Shown here piece after piece: positions 7,998-16,401 of a stretch of 49,174 nt of DNA. A model generated the notes under the pieces. The model did no database searches. It was not told where the DNA came from and saw only the letters and a program-made list of their open reading frames with translations. The translations under genes were made by a program, and so were the position numbers. This DNA comes from Microbacteriaceae bacterium. Its GTDB lineage: Bacteria; Actinomycetota; Actinomycetes; Actinomycetales; Microbacteriaceae. Within the stretch, counting starts at the first letter, position 1; each line of letters starts with the position of its first letter. The stretch is taken from the NCBI GenBank assembly GCA_025463565.1, contig JAODAT010000129.1:1-49174 (forward strand), in the 5' to 3' direction.

Positions 7998-8945
7998 ATG
8001 CGTCTGCAGGTGAGATCGATCGAGAGCGAAGCCGTTGGTGTTCTGGCGATCGAGTTCTCCGATCTCGACGGGGGAGACCTGCCCGCCTGGGAGCCGGGAG
8101 CGCACATCGATCTTCTGCTCGACGACGACCTGATCAGGCAGTATTCGCTCTGCTCAAACCCCGCCGACCTCTCGACGTACCGCATCGCGGTGCTGCTCGA
8201 GCAGGCTGGCAGGGGCGGGTCGCAGCACGTGCACTCGCGGCTCGCCGTCGGTGACGTTCTCACCGCCCTCGGCCCGAAGAATCATTTCGAGCTCGAGCCT
8301 GCTTCCGACTACCTCTTCGTCGCAGGGGGCATCGGCATCACCGCCCTGATGCCCATGATTGCGAAGCTCAAACGGGAGGGAAAGTCCTTTTCGGGTGTCT
8401 ATCTGGGGAGGTCGCGCAAGTCGATGGCATTCATCGACGAGGTCGCGGACGATCTTGCCATCGCACCAAGCGACGAAGCGGGGCGGACTGATGTCGCGAG
8501 CCTGGTGAATGGGATCGGGGCAGGAACGCTCGTCTACACCTGCGGGCCGGAGTCCCTCCTCGCGGCGATCGAGACCGCATGCGAATCCCTCGCACCCGAC
8601 ACCCTGCACGTCGAGCGCTTCGCGGTTCTGCCGCTGGTCGAGGTCGACGGCGCCACGCAGGTCGCCTTCGAGGAGGAGAAATCGTTCGAGGTGTACCTCG
8701 AGCAGTCCGACGTGACCGTCACTGTCGGAGCGGACCAGACAGTGCTCGATGCGCTGGAGTCGGTCGGCGCCGACATCTACAGCGACTGCAGGGAGGGCAT
8801 CTGCTCGACCTGCGAAACGGTGGTGATCGAAGGAATCGTCGATCATCGCGACCACGTGCTCTCCGCTAAGGAGCGGGAGTCGAACAAACTGATGATGGTC
8901 TGCGTTTCGCGAGCGTCAAGTCCGCGTCTCGTTCTCGACCTGTGA
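7998..8945 (+). CDS. phthalate-dioxygenase-reductase-type FMN/[2Fe-2S] oxidoreductase
   Basis: A 315-aa electron-transfer protein with an FMN-binding barrel (RQYSLCS, 47-53), an NADH-binding region (AGGGIGIT around 109-115; CGP near 182) and a C-terminal plant-type ferredoxin domain with Cys264, Cys269, Cys272 and Cys302. This order (FMN, NADH, [2Fe-2S]) is that of PDR/VanB reductases. It probably carries electrons from NADH to the Rieske oxygenase encoded 10 kb downstream; no separate ferredoxin gene is present. Start chosen by GAGGAG 11 nt upstream of the ATG. Confidence 0.9.
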   Translation: MRLQVRSIESEAVGVLAIEFSDLDGGDLPAWEPGAHIDLLLDDDLIRQYSLCSNPADLSTYRIAVLLEQAGRGGSQHVHSRLAVGDVLTALGPKNHFELEPASDYLFVAGGIGITALMPMIAKLKREGKSFSGVYLGRSRKSMAFIDEVADDLAIAPSDEAGRTDVASLVNGIGAGTLVYTCGPESLLAAIETACESLAPDTLHVERFAVLPLVEVDGATQVAFEEEKSFEVYLEQSDVTVTVGADQTVLDALESVGADIYSDCREGICSTCETVVIEGIVDHRDHVLSAKERESNKLMMVCVSRASSPRLVLDL

Positions 8946-8982
8946 TCGTGCTGTGATTATTTTTATCCGAATGGCGCATTAG

Positions 8983-9007
8983 ACTGTCCGGCTACCGGCA
9001 CGACAGT
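8983..9007 (+). promoter_or_regulatory. candidate autoregulatory inverted repeat upstream of iclR gene
   Basis: Six-base arms ACTGTC (8983-8988) and GACAGT (9002-9007) are separated by 13 nt and lie just after a TAGACT -10-like hexamer (8980-8985). IclR-family regulators often bind such repeats at their own promoters. Support is positional only. Confidence 0.3.
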
Positions 9008-9041
9008 GACATGCGCGGTGTTAGTTCAAGGAGGAACTCAC

Positions 9042-9863
9042 ATGAAGACCGCTTCCGCAATCCGCCCCGGTGAGGCGATGGACAGTAACGAAGAGCAGTC
9101 CTCGGTCAGCGAGGACAAGTCCGTAATGGGCCGCGGGCTCAGCCTGCTCGAGGCGCTCAGCAGGGCCGGCTCACCTCTCTCGCTCGCCGACCTGTCGCGC
9201 GTGACCCAGCTTCCGAAGTCGACAGTTCACCGGCTGGCGGGCCAGCTCGTACAACTCGGACTCCTCGACCGGGTGGCGGAGGGCTTCTGCCTGGGGTTGC
9301 GGATGTTCGAGTGGGGAAGCCACGCGGAGCGCCAGCGCCACCTGCGCATGGCCGCCATCCCGTTCCTCACCGACATGCACTCTCGCCTGCAGGAGACGGT
9401 GCACCTCGCCGTGCTCGATGGGCAGGACATCATCTACATCGAAAAGATCGAATCGCACCGGGCGGTGCGCTGCCCCACCTATGTCGGCAACCGCAAGCCC
9501 GCCCACGCCACGGCGCTCGGCAAAGCCATGCTCGCCTTCTCGCCCCGGGAAACCCTCCGCACCACGTTCAGCAACCCGCTCACCCTCAGCACTCCCCGCA
9601 CGATCATCACGCCGGGCATGCTGAGCCGGCAGTTGCAGAAGGCCCGGGAGACCAGCGTGAGCATTGAGATCGAGGAATCTTTTCTCGGCGTCGCCTGCGT
9701 CGCTGCACCGATCGTGGATGCCACTGGCGCCGTGCTCGGAGCGATCTCGATCGTCACGCCGTCTTTCCGATTCGACCCGAACAAGCTGGCCCCCGAGGTG
9801 CGCAACGCCGCGCACAAGATCGCAGACCAGCTAGAGATAGTTCACCCGACGTACTCGTACTAA
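9042..9863 (+). CDS. IclR-family transcriptional regulator
   Basis: A 273-aa regulator. The winged HTH is at about 32-90 (RGLSLLEAL...SLADLSRVTQLPKSTVHRLAGQLVQLG). The IclR effector domain is at about 105-265 (ETVHLAVLDGQDIIYIEKIES...HATALGKAML...GVACVAAPI...AISIV). The start at 9042 has an excellent AAGGAGG at 9028-9034; an earlier in-frame ATG at 9006 lacks one. IclR proteins regularly control aromatic catabolism (MhpR, PcaR, PobR), so this is the obvious local regulator. Whether it activates or represses is not visible. Confidence 0.92.
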   Translation: MKTASAIRPGEAMDSNEEQSSVSEDKSVMGRGLSLLEALSRAGSPLSLADLSRVTQLPKSTVHRLAGQLVQLGLLDRVAEGFCLGLRMFEWGSHAERQRHLRMAAIPFLTDMHSRLQETVHLAVLDGQDIIYIEKIESHRAVRCPTYVGNRKPAHATALGKAMLAFSPRETLRTTFSNPLTLSTPRTIITPGMLSRQLQKARETSVSIEIEESFLGVACVAAPIVDATGAVLGAISIVTPSFRFDPNKLAPEVRNAAHKIADQLEIVHPTYSY

Positions 9864-9962
9864 GGAGCGTGCCGCTCACCGGACCGTTTTGCTTGGCCTG
9901 GGGACAGAGATCGATCAGCATCGTATGCACGTGATGTGAGATCAGCAGGGAGACCCCGGACG

Positions 9963-11162
9963 ATGGGCAGTGCGGCGCCGCAGGTGAACTTCGGAGCGTT
10001 CATCTCCCCGATTCATTCCAATCGGGAGAATGCGACCCTTGCCCTGCACCGCGATGTCGATCTCATCGTCTACCTCGAGAGCCTCGGCTTCGACGAGGCC
10101 TGGATGGGCGAGCATCACTCGACCGGTTGGGAGTTCGTGTCGTCCCCCGAGATCATGCTGGGCTTCGCCGCGGCGAGAACGAATCGCATCCGCCTGGGTG
10201 CCGGCGTCGTCTCGCTTCCCTATCACCACCCGCTCAACGTGGTCGAGCGTTTCATTTTGCTCGACCACCTCGCGCGCGGCCGTGTCATTTTGGGCGTCGG
10301 CCCGGGAGCGCTCCCCTATGACGCTGAGGCTTTCGGCGTCTCGACGCTCGAGACCCGAGGCAGGATGGAGCAGTCGATCGAGGCGATCCTTGCATTGCTC
10401 GACGGTGAGCGAGTGTCGATGAAGACCGACTGGTTCGAACTTGATCGTGCGGCCCTCCAGCTCATGCCGTACAAGGCGAGCGGACTCGACATGGCGATCG
10501 CGGCGACGATCTCACCGAACGGCCCACGCCTCGCGGGGCGCCTCGGTATTCCGCTGCTGTCGATGAACGCCACGCAGCAGGCGGGCTTCAACGTGCTCGC
10601 GGATCACTGGGCGATCATGCAGGAGCAGCAGGATCGATATGGAGTACCGGTCGACCGTAACGACTGGCGGATGGTCGGGCCGATGTATGTGGCTGAGACT
10701 GAAGAACAGGCGCTGCGCGATGTCGCCGACGGCATAGAGAAGTGGGCTTACTACAACGAGAAGGTGTCGACGCTGCCCATCCTGCCGATCGGGGGAAAAT
10801 CCGACACCTGGGCAAAGACGCTCGTCGACTCGGGCTTCGCGGTGATCGGCACTCCGCAGATGGCGATCGAACAGATCAGCAGGCTCTACGAACAGTCGGG
10901 CGGATTCGGCACTTATCTGGTCTGGGCCAACGACTGGGCGAGCCCCACGAACACGAACCGCTCGTATGAGCTGATCGCCCGCGAGGTGATGCCCCATTTC
11001 ATGCCGGGTTCACGCTCGCTCGTGGAGGCCGAGGAGTGGGCGCTCGAGCGCAGGCCCGACCTCACGCCCAACGTGATGGCGGCACGTGAGCAGGCACGAC
11101 TGCAGTACGAGATAGAGAAGTCGATCTCATCGGTCGGCCCGGGGCTCGAGGGGACCAAATGA
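9963..11162 (+). CDS. luciferase-like (LLM class) flavin-dependent monooxygenase
   Basis: A 399-aa TIM-barrel protein of the bacterial luciferase superfamily, LimB-like branch. Typical stretches are SLGFDEAWMGEHHSTGWEF, AARTNRIRLGAGVVSLPYHHP and GRVILGVGPGALPYDA. The start at 9963 is preferred: GGGAG lies about 9 nt upstream, and the family N-terminus begins soon after. Members use reduced FMN from a separate reductase to insert oxygen (Baeyer-Villiger or hydroxylation). The gene overlaps the following hydrolase by 4 nt, a pairing expected if the product is an ester or lactone. It is a paralogue of the enzyme at 13830. Confidence 0.88.
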   Translation: MGSAAPQVNFGAFISPIHSNRENATLALHRDVDLIVYLESLGFDEAWMGEHHSTGWEFVSSPEIMLGFAAARTNRIRLGAGVVSLPYHHPLNVVERFILLDHLARGRVILGVGPGALPYDAEAFGVSTLETRGRMEQSIEAILALLDGERVSMKTDWFELDRAALQLMPYKASGLDMAIAATISPNGPRLAGRLGIPLLSMNATQQAGFNVLADHWAIMQEQQDRYGVPVDRNDWRMVGPMYVAETEEQALRDVADGIEKWAYYNEKVSTLPILPIGGKSDTWAKTLVDSGFAVIGTPQMAIEQISRLYEQSGGFGTYLVWANDWASPTNTNRSYELIAREVMPHFMPGSRSLVEAEEWALERRPDLTPNVMAAREQARLQYEIEKSISSVGPGLEGTK

Positions 11163-12055
11163 TGACGCTCTGGGAATCGATGCTCGGCGCAGAGGTGCGG
11201 ATGATCGACGCGGGAGGAATTCGCACCCGCGTGCTCGAGGCGGGCAGAGGCGACCCCGTCATACTGCTCCACGGCACCGGCGGCCACATCGAGGCGTGGG
11301 CCAACAACGTGCACGCGCTGGCCGAGAATCACAGGGTGATCGCCATCGACATGGTCGGCCACGGGTTCACCGACAAGCCGCCGCTCGAATACGTGCTCAC
11401 GGACTACACAGACCACGCGCGATCGGTAATGGACGCGTTGGGTATTGCTCGCGCGCATTTCGTCGGGCTGTCGCTGGGCGCGTGGGTCGCGTGCTGGCTC
11501 GCCCTCGAGACGCCGGAGCGGGTGGGCCGGATCATAAACTGCACCGGAGGAGTATTCCGCTGGCCGGAGGGCCAGGACGAGGGAGAAGCCGCCGGCAGGA
11601 AGACGATGGTCGGCACGAGTTCAGGGCTGGAGGAGCTGAGCGAAGAATCGGTGCGGGCTCGCCTGCACATGCTTTTTCATGACCCGTCGAAGTGCACCGA
11701 AGAGCTGGTGCACGTTCGTCTCGCGATCTATCGGTTGCCGGGGATGGCCGAGACGATTCCGTTGCTGCATCACATGCTCGCCTATGACGCGCCCGACCGG
11801 GTGAAGTTCAGTCTCACCGAGGATCGCCTCAGGGCGCTCACGTCGCCCGTGCTCTACCTCTGGGGAGAGTTCAACCCCGGTGGGTCGGTGGAGAACGCGG
11901 CCCGAGCGGCGAGCCTTACCCCGGATGCCGAACTTCAGGTGATCGAAGGGGCAGGCCACTGGCCGCAGTGGGAGACGGCGGCGGAGTTCAACGAATCGGT
12001 TATCGACTATCTCGCCCGCGAAGACGCTCGAGAAGATGGGAGTGTGCGCGCATGA
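11159..12055 (+). CDS. alpha/beta-fold hydrolase
   Basis: A 298-aa hydrolase. The oxyanion motif is LLHGTGGHIEAW (37-48), the nucleophile Ser105 is in GLSLGA and the catalytic His267 is in GAGHWPQWE. Where many relatives have the acid after the sixth strand, this one reads LWGEFNP (234-240), so the acid residue is unclear (Glu237 or another). The sequence resembles MhpC-like meta-cleavage hydrolases and also ester/lactone hydrolases. Coupled by ATGA to the LLM monooxygenase before it and to the SDR after it, it probably opens that oxygenase's product. Confidence 0.87.
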   Translation: MMTLWESMLGAEVRMIDAGGIRTRVLEAGRGDPVILLHGTGGHIEAWANNVHALAENHRVIAIDMVGHGFTDKPPLEYVLTDYTDHARSVMDALGIARAHFVGLSLGAWVACWLALETPERVGRIINCTGGVFRWPEGQDEGEAAGRKTMVGTSSGLEELSEESVRARLHMLFHDPSKCTEELVHVRLAIYRLPGMAETIPLLHHMLAYDAPDRVKFSLTEDRLRALTSPVLYLWGEFNPGGSVENAARAASLTPDAELQVIEGAGHWPQWETAAEFNESVIDYLAREDAREDGSVRA

Positions 12056-12831
12056 TGCGTAGCTATGTAGTGACAGGTGCGGCCTCCGGTATCGGAGCGG
12101 CGACCAAGGTGATGCTCGAAGGTCTCGGGCACACTGTCATCGGCGTGGATCTGCACAACACCGACGTGAACGGGGACCTCGCCTCGGCGAAGGGACGCGC
12201 GGAAATCCTCGCGCATGTAGTCGCAGCCAGCGGGGGCAGTATCGACGGGGTGATCACCTGCGCGGGGCTTAGAGCGGCCGCTCCCGACACCATTTCGGTC
12301 AACTTCTTCGGAACCGTCGAGATCGTTGAAGGCCTCAAGCCACTGCTGGAGAAATCGGCTGCCCCGAGGGTGGCCGTCGTCAGTTCGCTCTCGTCGGTCT
12401 CGCCGCAGGATCCGGCCATCGTGGATGCAGCTCTCGCCCGGCACGAAGACCAGGCGAGGGCCGCGGTTGAGGCGTCGACACCCGACCACACCGGGCGCCC
12501 TCGCGTCTACTCGTCGTCGAAGACGGCCGTCTCTCGCTGGGTTCGCCAGACGGCGCCGAAACCCGAGTGGGGTGGCAGCGGCATTCTCATCAACGCGGTT
12601 GCGCCGGGCACCGTCAAGACGGCGATGACGACGGATGTCACCGCGTCTCCGGAGGCGACGGCGAGCTGGCTGGCGACGCTGCCCAACCCGCAGAACCGCA
12701 TCGGCGAGGCGAGCGAAATCGCCGCAGTGCTGGTCTGGCTCGCGTCCGCCGAGAACTCGATGACCATGGGGCAGACGATCTTCGCCGACCTCGGCACGGA
12801 AACCATCCTTCGCGGCGACTACATCTGGTAG
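12052..12831 (+). CDS. SDR-family oxidoreductase (candidate cis-dihydrodiol dehydrogenase)
   Basis: A 259-aa short-chain dehydrogenase. The cofactor motif is TGAASGIG (8-15) and the active site is Tyr153/Lys157 (YSSSK) with Ser111-112. The 3-alpha-hydroxysteroid-dehydrogenase-like insertion (SSVSPQDPAIVDAALARHEDQ) sits between the Ser and the Tyr. The start at 12052 overlaps the hydrolase stop by 4 nt. A Rieske dioxygenase is encoded in the same block, which makes this the best candidate for rearomatising a cis-dihydrodiol to a catechol. Oxidation of a side-chain alcohol is the alternative. Confidence 0.85.
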   Translation: MMRSYVVTGAASGIGAATKVMLEGLGHTVIGVDLHNTDVNGDLASAKGRAEILAHVVAASGGSIDGVITCAGLRAAAPDTISVNFFGTVEIVEGLKPLLEKSAAPRVAVVSSLSSVSPQDPAIVDAALARHEDQARAAVEASTPDHTGRPRVYSSSKTAVSRWVRQTAPKPEWGGSGILINAVAPGTVKTAMTTDVTASPEATASWLATLPNPQNRIGEASEIAAVLVWLASAENSMTMGQTIFADLGTETILRGDYIW

Positions 12832-12860
12832 CCGGCCGCACCCACTGAAAGGACATGACA

Positions 12861-13727
12861 ATGACTGACACCATGGCGTTCTGCGCCTCACACAGCCCAC
12901 TGATCGACACCGTGGACGGTGGCGAGGGTGGCGAGCGATTCCTCGAAGCCATCGAGACGGCCAAAGCCGCGATTCGCGACTTCGCGCCCGACCTCGTGGT
13001 CTTCTTCGGCCCCGACCACGCGCGCGCGCTCGACAACCTCGTACCCGCGTTCACGGTCGTGACCTCCGCGAACGGCTATGGCGACTGGGGCACTCCGACG
13101 GACTCCTACGACGTGGACGCCGATGAGGCGACGGCGCTGGCGACCACCCTGCTCAGCAGAGGGTTCGATGTCGCGCTTGGAAGCGACATCCATCTCGACC
13201 ACGGCTTCGGCCAGAGCTTCGTGCAGGTATTCGGCGCTCTCGGGGCTATTCCGGTGCTTCCGATCGTGATCAACTGCGCTCGCGCACCCCAGCCCAGCAT
13301 CGGTCGCGTGATCGAGTTCGCCCGTGCTGTGGCGGCTTCGCTGTCGGACTCGGGCAAGAGAATTCTGTTTATGGGGTCTGGCGGACTTTCGCACACCCCG
13401 CCGTCGATGAGCAAAGAGGTGCTCAGCATGACGGAAGAAGAGCGCGAGGCGTATTCGCGCCGCACGGTCGAGAAGGCGGGCGAGCTCATCAAGCCGGAGT
13501 GGGATGCGGACTTCCTCAAGATCCTCGCCGACTCGGACTGGGACTCGCTCGGTGCCATTACCGGCGAAGAACTCGACTCCGTCGGCTCCGGCACTCACGA
13601 GATCCGTACCTGGCTTGCGGCATGGGCCGCCGCTGATGCGCCGAACGGCACGTCGACGTACGAATCCGTCGTGCCGTGGATCACGGGGATGGGCGTCATC
13701 TACAGCCCGACTGTCTCGCGAGCCTGA
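12861..13727 (+). CDS. extradiol ring-cleavage dioxygenase, MhpB/LigB type
   Basis: A 288-aa class III (LigB-fold) Fe(II) dioxygenase close to 2,3-dihydroxyphenylpropionate 1,2-dioxygenase. It has ASHSPLIDTVD (His11), GPDHARA (His53), DIHLDHGFGQ (His114) and LFMGSGGLSHTPPS (His178). The last two correspond to E. coli MhpB His115 and His179. The ATG at 12861 lies 7 nt after GAAAGGA; another ATG at 12855 is only 1 nt from it. The enzyme should meta-cleave a 3-substituted catechol and sets the ring-opening step of the island. The precise catechol is unknown. Confidence 0.92.
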   Translation: MTDTMAFCASHSPLIDTVDGGEGGERFLEAIETAKAAIRDFAPDLVVFFGPDHARALDNLVPAFTVVTSANGYGDWGTPTDSYDVDADEATALATTLLSRGFDVALGSDIHLDHGFGQSFVQVFGALGAIPVLPIVINCARAPQPSIGRVIEFARAVAASLSDSGKRILFMGSGGLSHTPPSMSKEVLSMTEEEREAYSRRTVEKAGELIKPEWDADFLKILADSDWDSLGAITGEELDSVGSGTHEIRTWLAAWAAADAPNGTSTYESVVPWITGMGVIYSPTVSRA

Positions 13728-13737
13728 GTTGTTCCGG

Positions 13738-13764
13738 CGGGTGGAACCGATTGGTTGCCACCCG
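13738..13764 (+). promoter_or_regulatory. candidate IclR-type operator, copy 2, inside an inverted repeat
   Basis: TGGAACCGATTGGTTGCCA (13742-13760) is an imperfect palindrome resembling the E. coli IclR consensus TGGAAATNATTTCCA. It sits within a perfect 7-bp inverted repeat, CGGGTGG (13738-13744) and CCACCCG (13758-13764), in the 102-nt gap before the second LLM gene. A closely similar sequence (15 of the first 18 bases) precedes the ABC importer at 22562. Confidence 0.45.
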
Positions 13765-13829
13765 TCGCCAGCCGCGCGAGTGTAGAGCTGTTCAGAGGCA
13801 CCCTGTCGAAGTGGAAAAGGGAGTTCGCT

Positions 13830-14993
13830 ATGAGATTCGGTTTATTCATGTCGCCGTTTCACTCGACGCGCATCAATCCCACCACGTCGTTCCATCGGGA
13901 TCTCGACCTGGTCGAATGGATCGATCATCTCGGCTTCGACGAAGTGATCTTCGGCGAACATCACTCCGGCGGGATGGAGATCGTGTCGTCTCCGGAGATC
14001 TACATCGCAGCCGCGGCGCGCAGGACCAGCCGCATCAAGCTCGGTAGCGGCGTCGTCTCACTCGCGTATCACAACCCTTTCCAGGTGGCCGAGCGTTATG
14101 TGATGCTCGACCACCTCACCCGCGGCCGGTTGATCATGGGTATCGGCCCTGGCGCCCTTCCGCAGGACGCGATGATGTTCGGCATCAGCCCGCTCGACCA
14201 GCGGCAGCGGATGGCGGATTCCATCGACGCGATCCTGGAACTCCTCACCAGCGACGAGCCGGTCAATCGCGAGACCGACTGGTTCACCCTGAAGGATGCC
14301 TCGCTGCAGCTCAAGCCGTTCAGCGCGCCGCGGTTCGAGGTGGGTGCGGTCTGCGTCGTCTCACCATCCGGGCCATCCCTCGCCGGGCGCTACGGCCTGT
14401 CGATGATCTCGACCTCGGCGACGAGCGACAGCGGATTCACCGCGCTCGCCGGTCATATGCAGGTGGCGACAGAATCAGCGGAGAAGTATGGCGCGCCGGC
14501 TCCTCGCCGCGAGGACTGGCGCCTCGTCGGCCCCATGCACATCGCGGAGACCCGCGAGCAGGCCGAGCGCGATGTGCAGTATGGCATCGATGAGATGGTC
14601 GGCCAGTGGCTTCGCGTCACCGAGGTGTGGGCCGCGGCGCTCAACGCTCCCTCCCGATTCCAGGCCTCGAAGACGTCGATCGAGATGGTGCGCGACTCGA
14701 ACGCAGGGGTGATCGGCACTCCGGATGACGCCGTGCAGCAGATCCTGCGGCTGCAGGAGCAGTCGGGCGGCTTCGGAAGCTACCTGCTGATGGGTCACGA
14801 TTGGGCGAATCCCGAGGCCACGAGGCGCTCGTTCGAGCTTTTCGCCGACTATGTCATTCCCGAAGTGAATCGCATCAATACCTCGCGCCAGCGCTCGCAG
14901 GTGTCGTTCTTCGAACACCTCGATGAGGGTCGCGAGGCGGGGGCCGCTGCGGTGCGCAAGGCCATCGATACCTACGAGAGCGCGAAGAAGTGA
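13830..14993 (+). CDS. luciferase-like (LLM class) flavin-dependent monooxygenase
   Basis: A 387-aa paralogue of the LLM enzyme at 9963 with the same LimB-like motifs: HLGFDEVIFGEHHSGGMEI, RRTSRIKLGSGVVSLAYHNP and GRLIMGIGPGALPQDA. The start at 13830 follows AAGGGAG by about 7 nt; upstream in-frame codons lack homology. It overlaps the FMN-reductase gene by 4 nt, which strongly suggests a two-component FMNH2-dependent monooxygenase. The pair may also feed reduced flavin to the paralogue. The reaction (Baeyer-Villiger, epoxidation or hydroxylation) cannot be assigned from sequence. Confidence 0.88.
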   Translation: MRFGLFMSPFHSTRINPTTSFHRDLDLVEWIDHLGFDEVIFGEHHSGGMEIVSSPEIYIAAAARRTSRIKLGSGVVSLAYHNPFQVAERYVMLDHLTRGRLIMGIGPGALPQDAMMFGISPLDQRQRMADSIDAILELLTSDEPVNRETDWFTLKDASLQLKPFSAPRFEVGAVCVVSPSGPSLAGRYGLSMISTSATSDSGFTALAGHMQVATESAEKYGAPAPRREDWRLVGPMHIAETREQAERDVQYGIDEMVGQWLRVTEVWAAALNAPSRFQASKTSIEMVRDSNAGVIGTPDDAVQQILRLQEQSGGFGSYLLMGHDWANPEATRRSFELFADYVIPEVNRINTSRQRSQVSFFEHLDEGREAGAAAVRKAIDTYESAKK

Positions 14994-15562
14994 CGACCAT
15001 CCTCGGTATCGGAGGCACGATCAGCCCGACCTCGTCGAGCGACACAGCCATTCGCATCACTCTCGGGCGCGCTGCGGCCCTCGGGGCGAAGACCAGATTG
15101 TTTGCAGGGGCAGAGCTTAAACTCCTGCCGATGTATGACCCGACGGCGACGCATCGCACCAACGAGGCGACCGAGCTGGTCGAGGCTTTCAGAACCTGTT
15201 CGGGAGTCATCATCTCCAGCGCTGCTTACCACGGCTCCATCTCCGGCATGCTGAAGAATGCCCTCGACTACATCGAAGATCTGTCCCGCGATGATCGGGT
15301 GTACCTGTCTGGAGTCCCCGTCGGTCTCATCTCGGTGGCGAAGGGATGGCAGGCCGGCGTGAACAACCTTGCGACCCTCCGTATGATCGTGCACTCCCTG
15401 CGCGGCTGGCCCACTCCATACGGCGCCGTCATCAATACCGCGACCCAGCCGAATGAGGTGCCTCAAGACCTGTCGCTCAATGACGGACTCGGTATCGTCG
15501 CGGGCGAGGTAGTGCAGGCGGCGCGGATGTTCGAATCTCCTCTTGCGAAAGCGGGCGCATGA
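14990..15562 (+). CDS. NAD(P)H-dependent FMN reductase
   Basis: A 190-aa flavodoxin-fold reductase. The N-terminal phosphate loop is LGIGGTISPTSSSDTAI; the flavin-site stretch is IISSAAYHGSISGMLKNALDYI and it is followed by VGLISVAKGWQAG. It begins with GTG overlapping the LLM stop (GTGA at 14990-14993) and itself overlaps the next ATG. It should supply FMNH2 to one or both LLM monooxygenases. Length and motifs match the SsuE/MsuE-like family. Confidence 0.9.
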   Translation: MTTILGIGGTISPTSSSDTAIRITLGRAAALGAKTRLFAGAELKLLPMYDPTATHRTNEATELVEAFRTCSGVIISSAAYHGSISGMLKNALDYIEDLSRDDRVYLSGVPVGLISVAKGWQAGVNNLATLRMIVHSLRGWPTPYGAVINTATQPNEVPQDLSLNDGLGIVAGEVVQAARMFESPLAKAGA

Positions 15563-16401
15563 GCGAGATCGATCCAGAGATCGGGTCCACCCTTCATCAC
15601 GGGCGGTTCACCACCAACTATCACGATGTCGGCGAAGGCCCGATCGTGCTGCTATTGCATGGGTCGGGGCCGGGCGTGACCGCGTGGGCGAACTGGCGGC
15701 TCGTGATGCCGCGCCTTTCGCAGGACTTCCGCGTGATCGCTCCCGACATCGTGGGCTTCGGGTACACCGAGATCGAGGGCGGCGTCGTGCCGACCCTTGA
15801 GGTCTGGCTTGAGCACATCACGAGTTTCCTCGCGGAATTGAAGGTCGACCGGGTGCTACTGGTTGGCAACAGCTTCGGCGGTGCAGTCTCGCTGTGGCTG
15901 TCCTCCGAGTATCCCGAACTGGTCGAGAAGATCGTGCTGATGGGCAGTGTCGGTTCGCAGTTCGAGCTGACCGAAGGGCTCGACGCAGTGTGGGGCTACG
16001 AGCCTTCAGTGCAAGCGATGGAGGAGCTGCTCGAGGTCTTCACCTTCGACAGCTCCAGACTGCCGGCGACCCTCGCGTCCGCGAGGTTCGAGGCGTCGAA
16101 CAAGCCCGGTGCCGCTGAACGGTGGAGTTCGCTCTTTCCGGTTCCGCGCCAGCGCTGGATCGACGCGCTCGCGCTCGGCAGCGATCGTCTCGGCGCGCTG
16201 CAGCAGCCGACGCTGCTGGTTCACGGGCGTGAAGATCAGGTCATCCCGCTCGAGAGCTCGTACCAGCTGCTGCGGCAGATCGACGACGCCCAGTTGCATG
16301 TCTTCCCGCACTGCGGCCATTGGGTGCAGATCGAGCGGGCTGCGGACTTCTGCGAGCTCGTCGCCGGGTTCTTCGCCGAGGATGACGTGGTGGCGACATG
16401 A
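15559..16401 (+). CDS. alpha/beta hydrolase, meta-cleavage-product (MhpC/BphD) type
   Basis: A 280-aa hydrolase with the C-C bond hydrolase hallmark LLHGSGPGVTAWANW (33-47). The triad is Ser105 (GNSFGG), Asp226 (GREDQVIP) and His254 (HCGHW). These match 2-hydroxy-6-oxo-dienoate hydrolases, which cut the ring-fission product to 2-hydroxypenta-2,4-dienoate plus an acid. Among the two alpha/beta hydrolases of the island this is the better candidate for that step. It is coupled on both sides by 4-nt overlaps. Confidence 0.9.
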   Translation: MSEIDPEIGSTLHHGRFTTNYHDVGEGPIVLLLHGSGPGVTAWANWRLVMPRLSQDFRVIAPDIVGFGYTEIEGGVVPTLEVWLEHITSFLAELKVDRVLLVGNSFGGAVSLWLSSEYPELVEKIVLMGSVGSQFELTEGLDAVWGYEPSVQAMEELLEVFTFDSSRLPATLASARFEASNKPGAAERWSSLFPVPRQRWIDALALGSDRLGALQQPTLLVHGREDQVIPLESSYQLLRQIDDAQLHVFPHCGHWVQIERAADFCELVAGFFAEDDVVAT

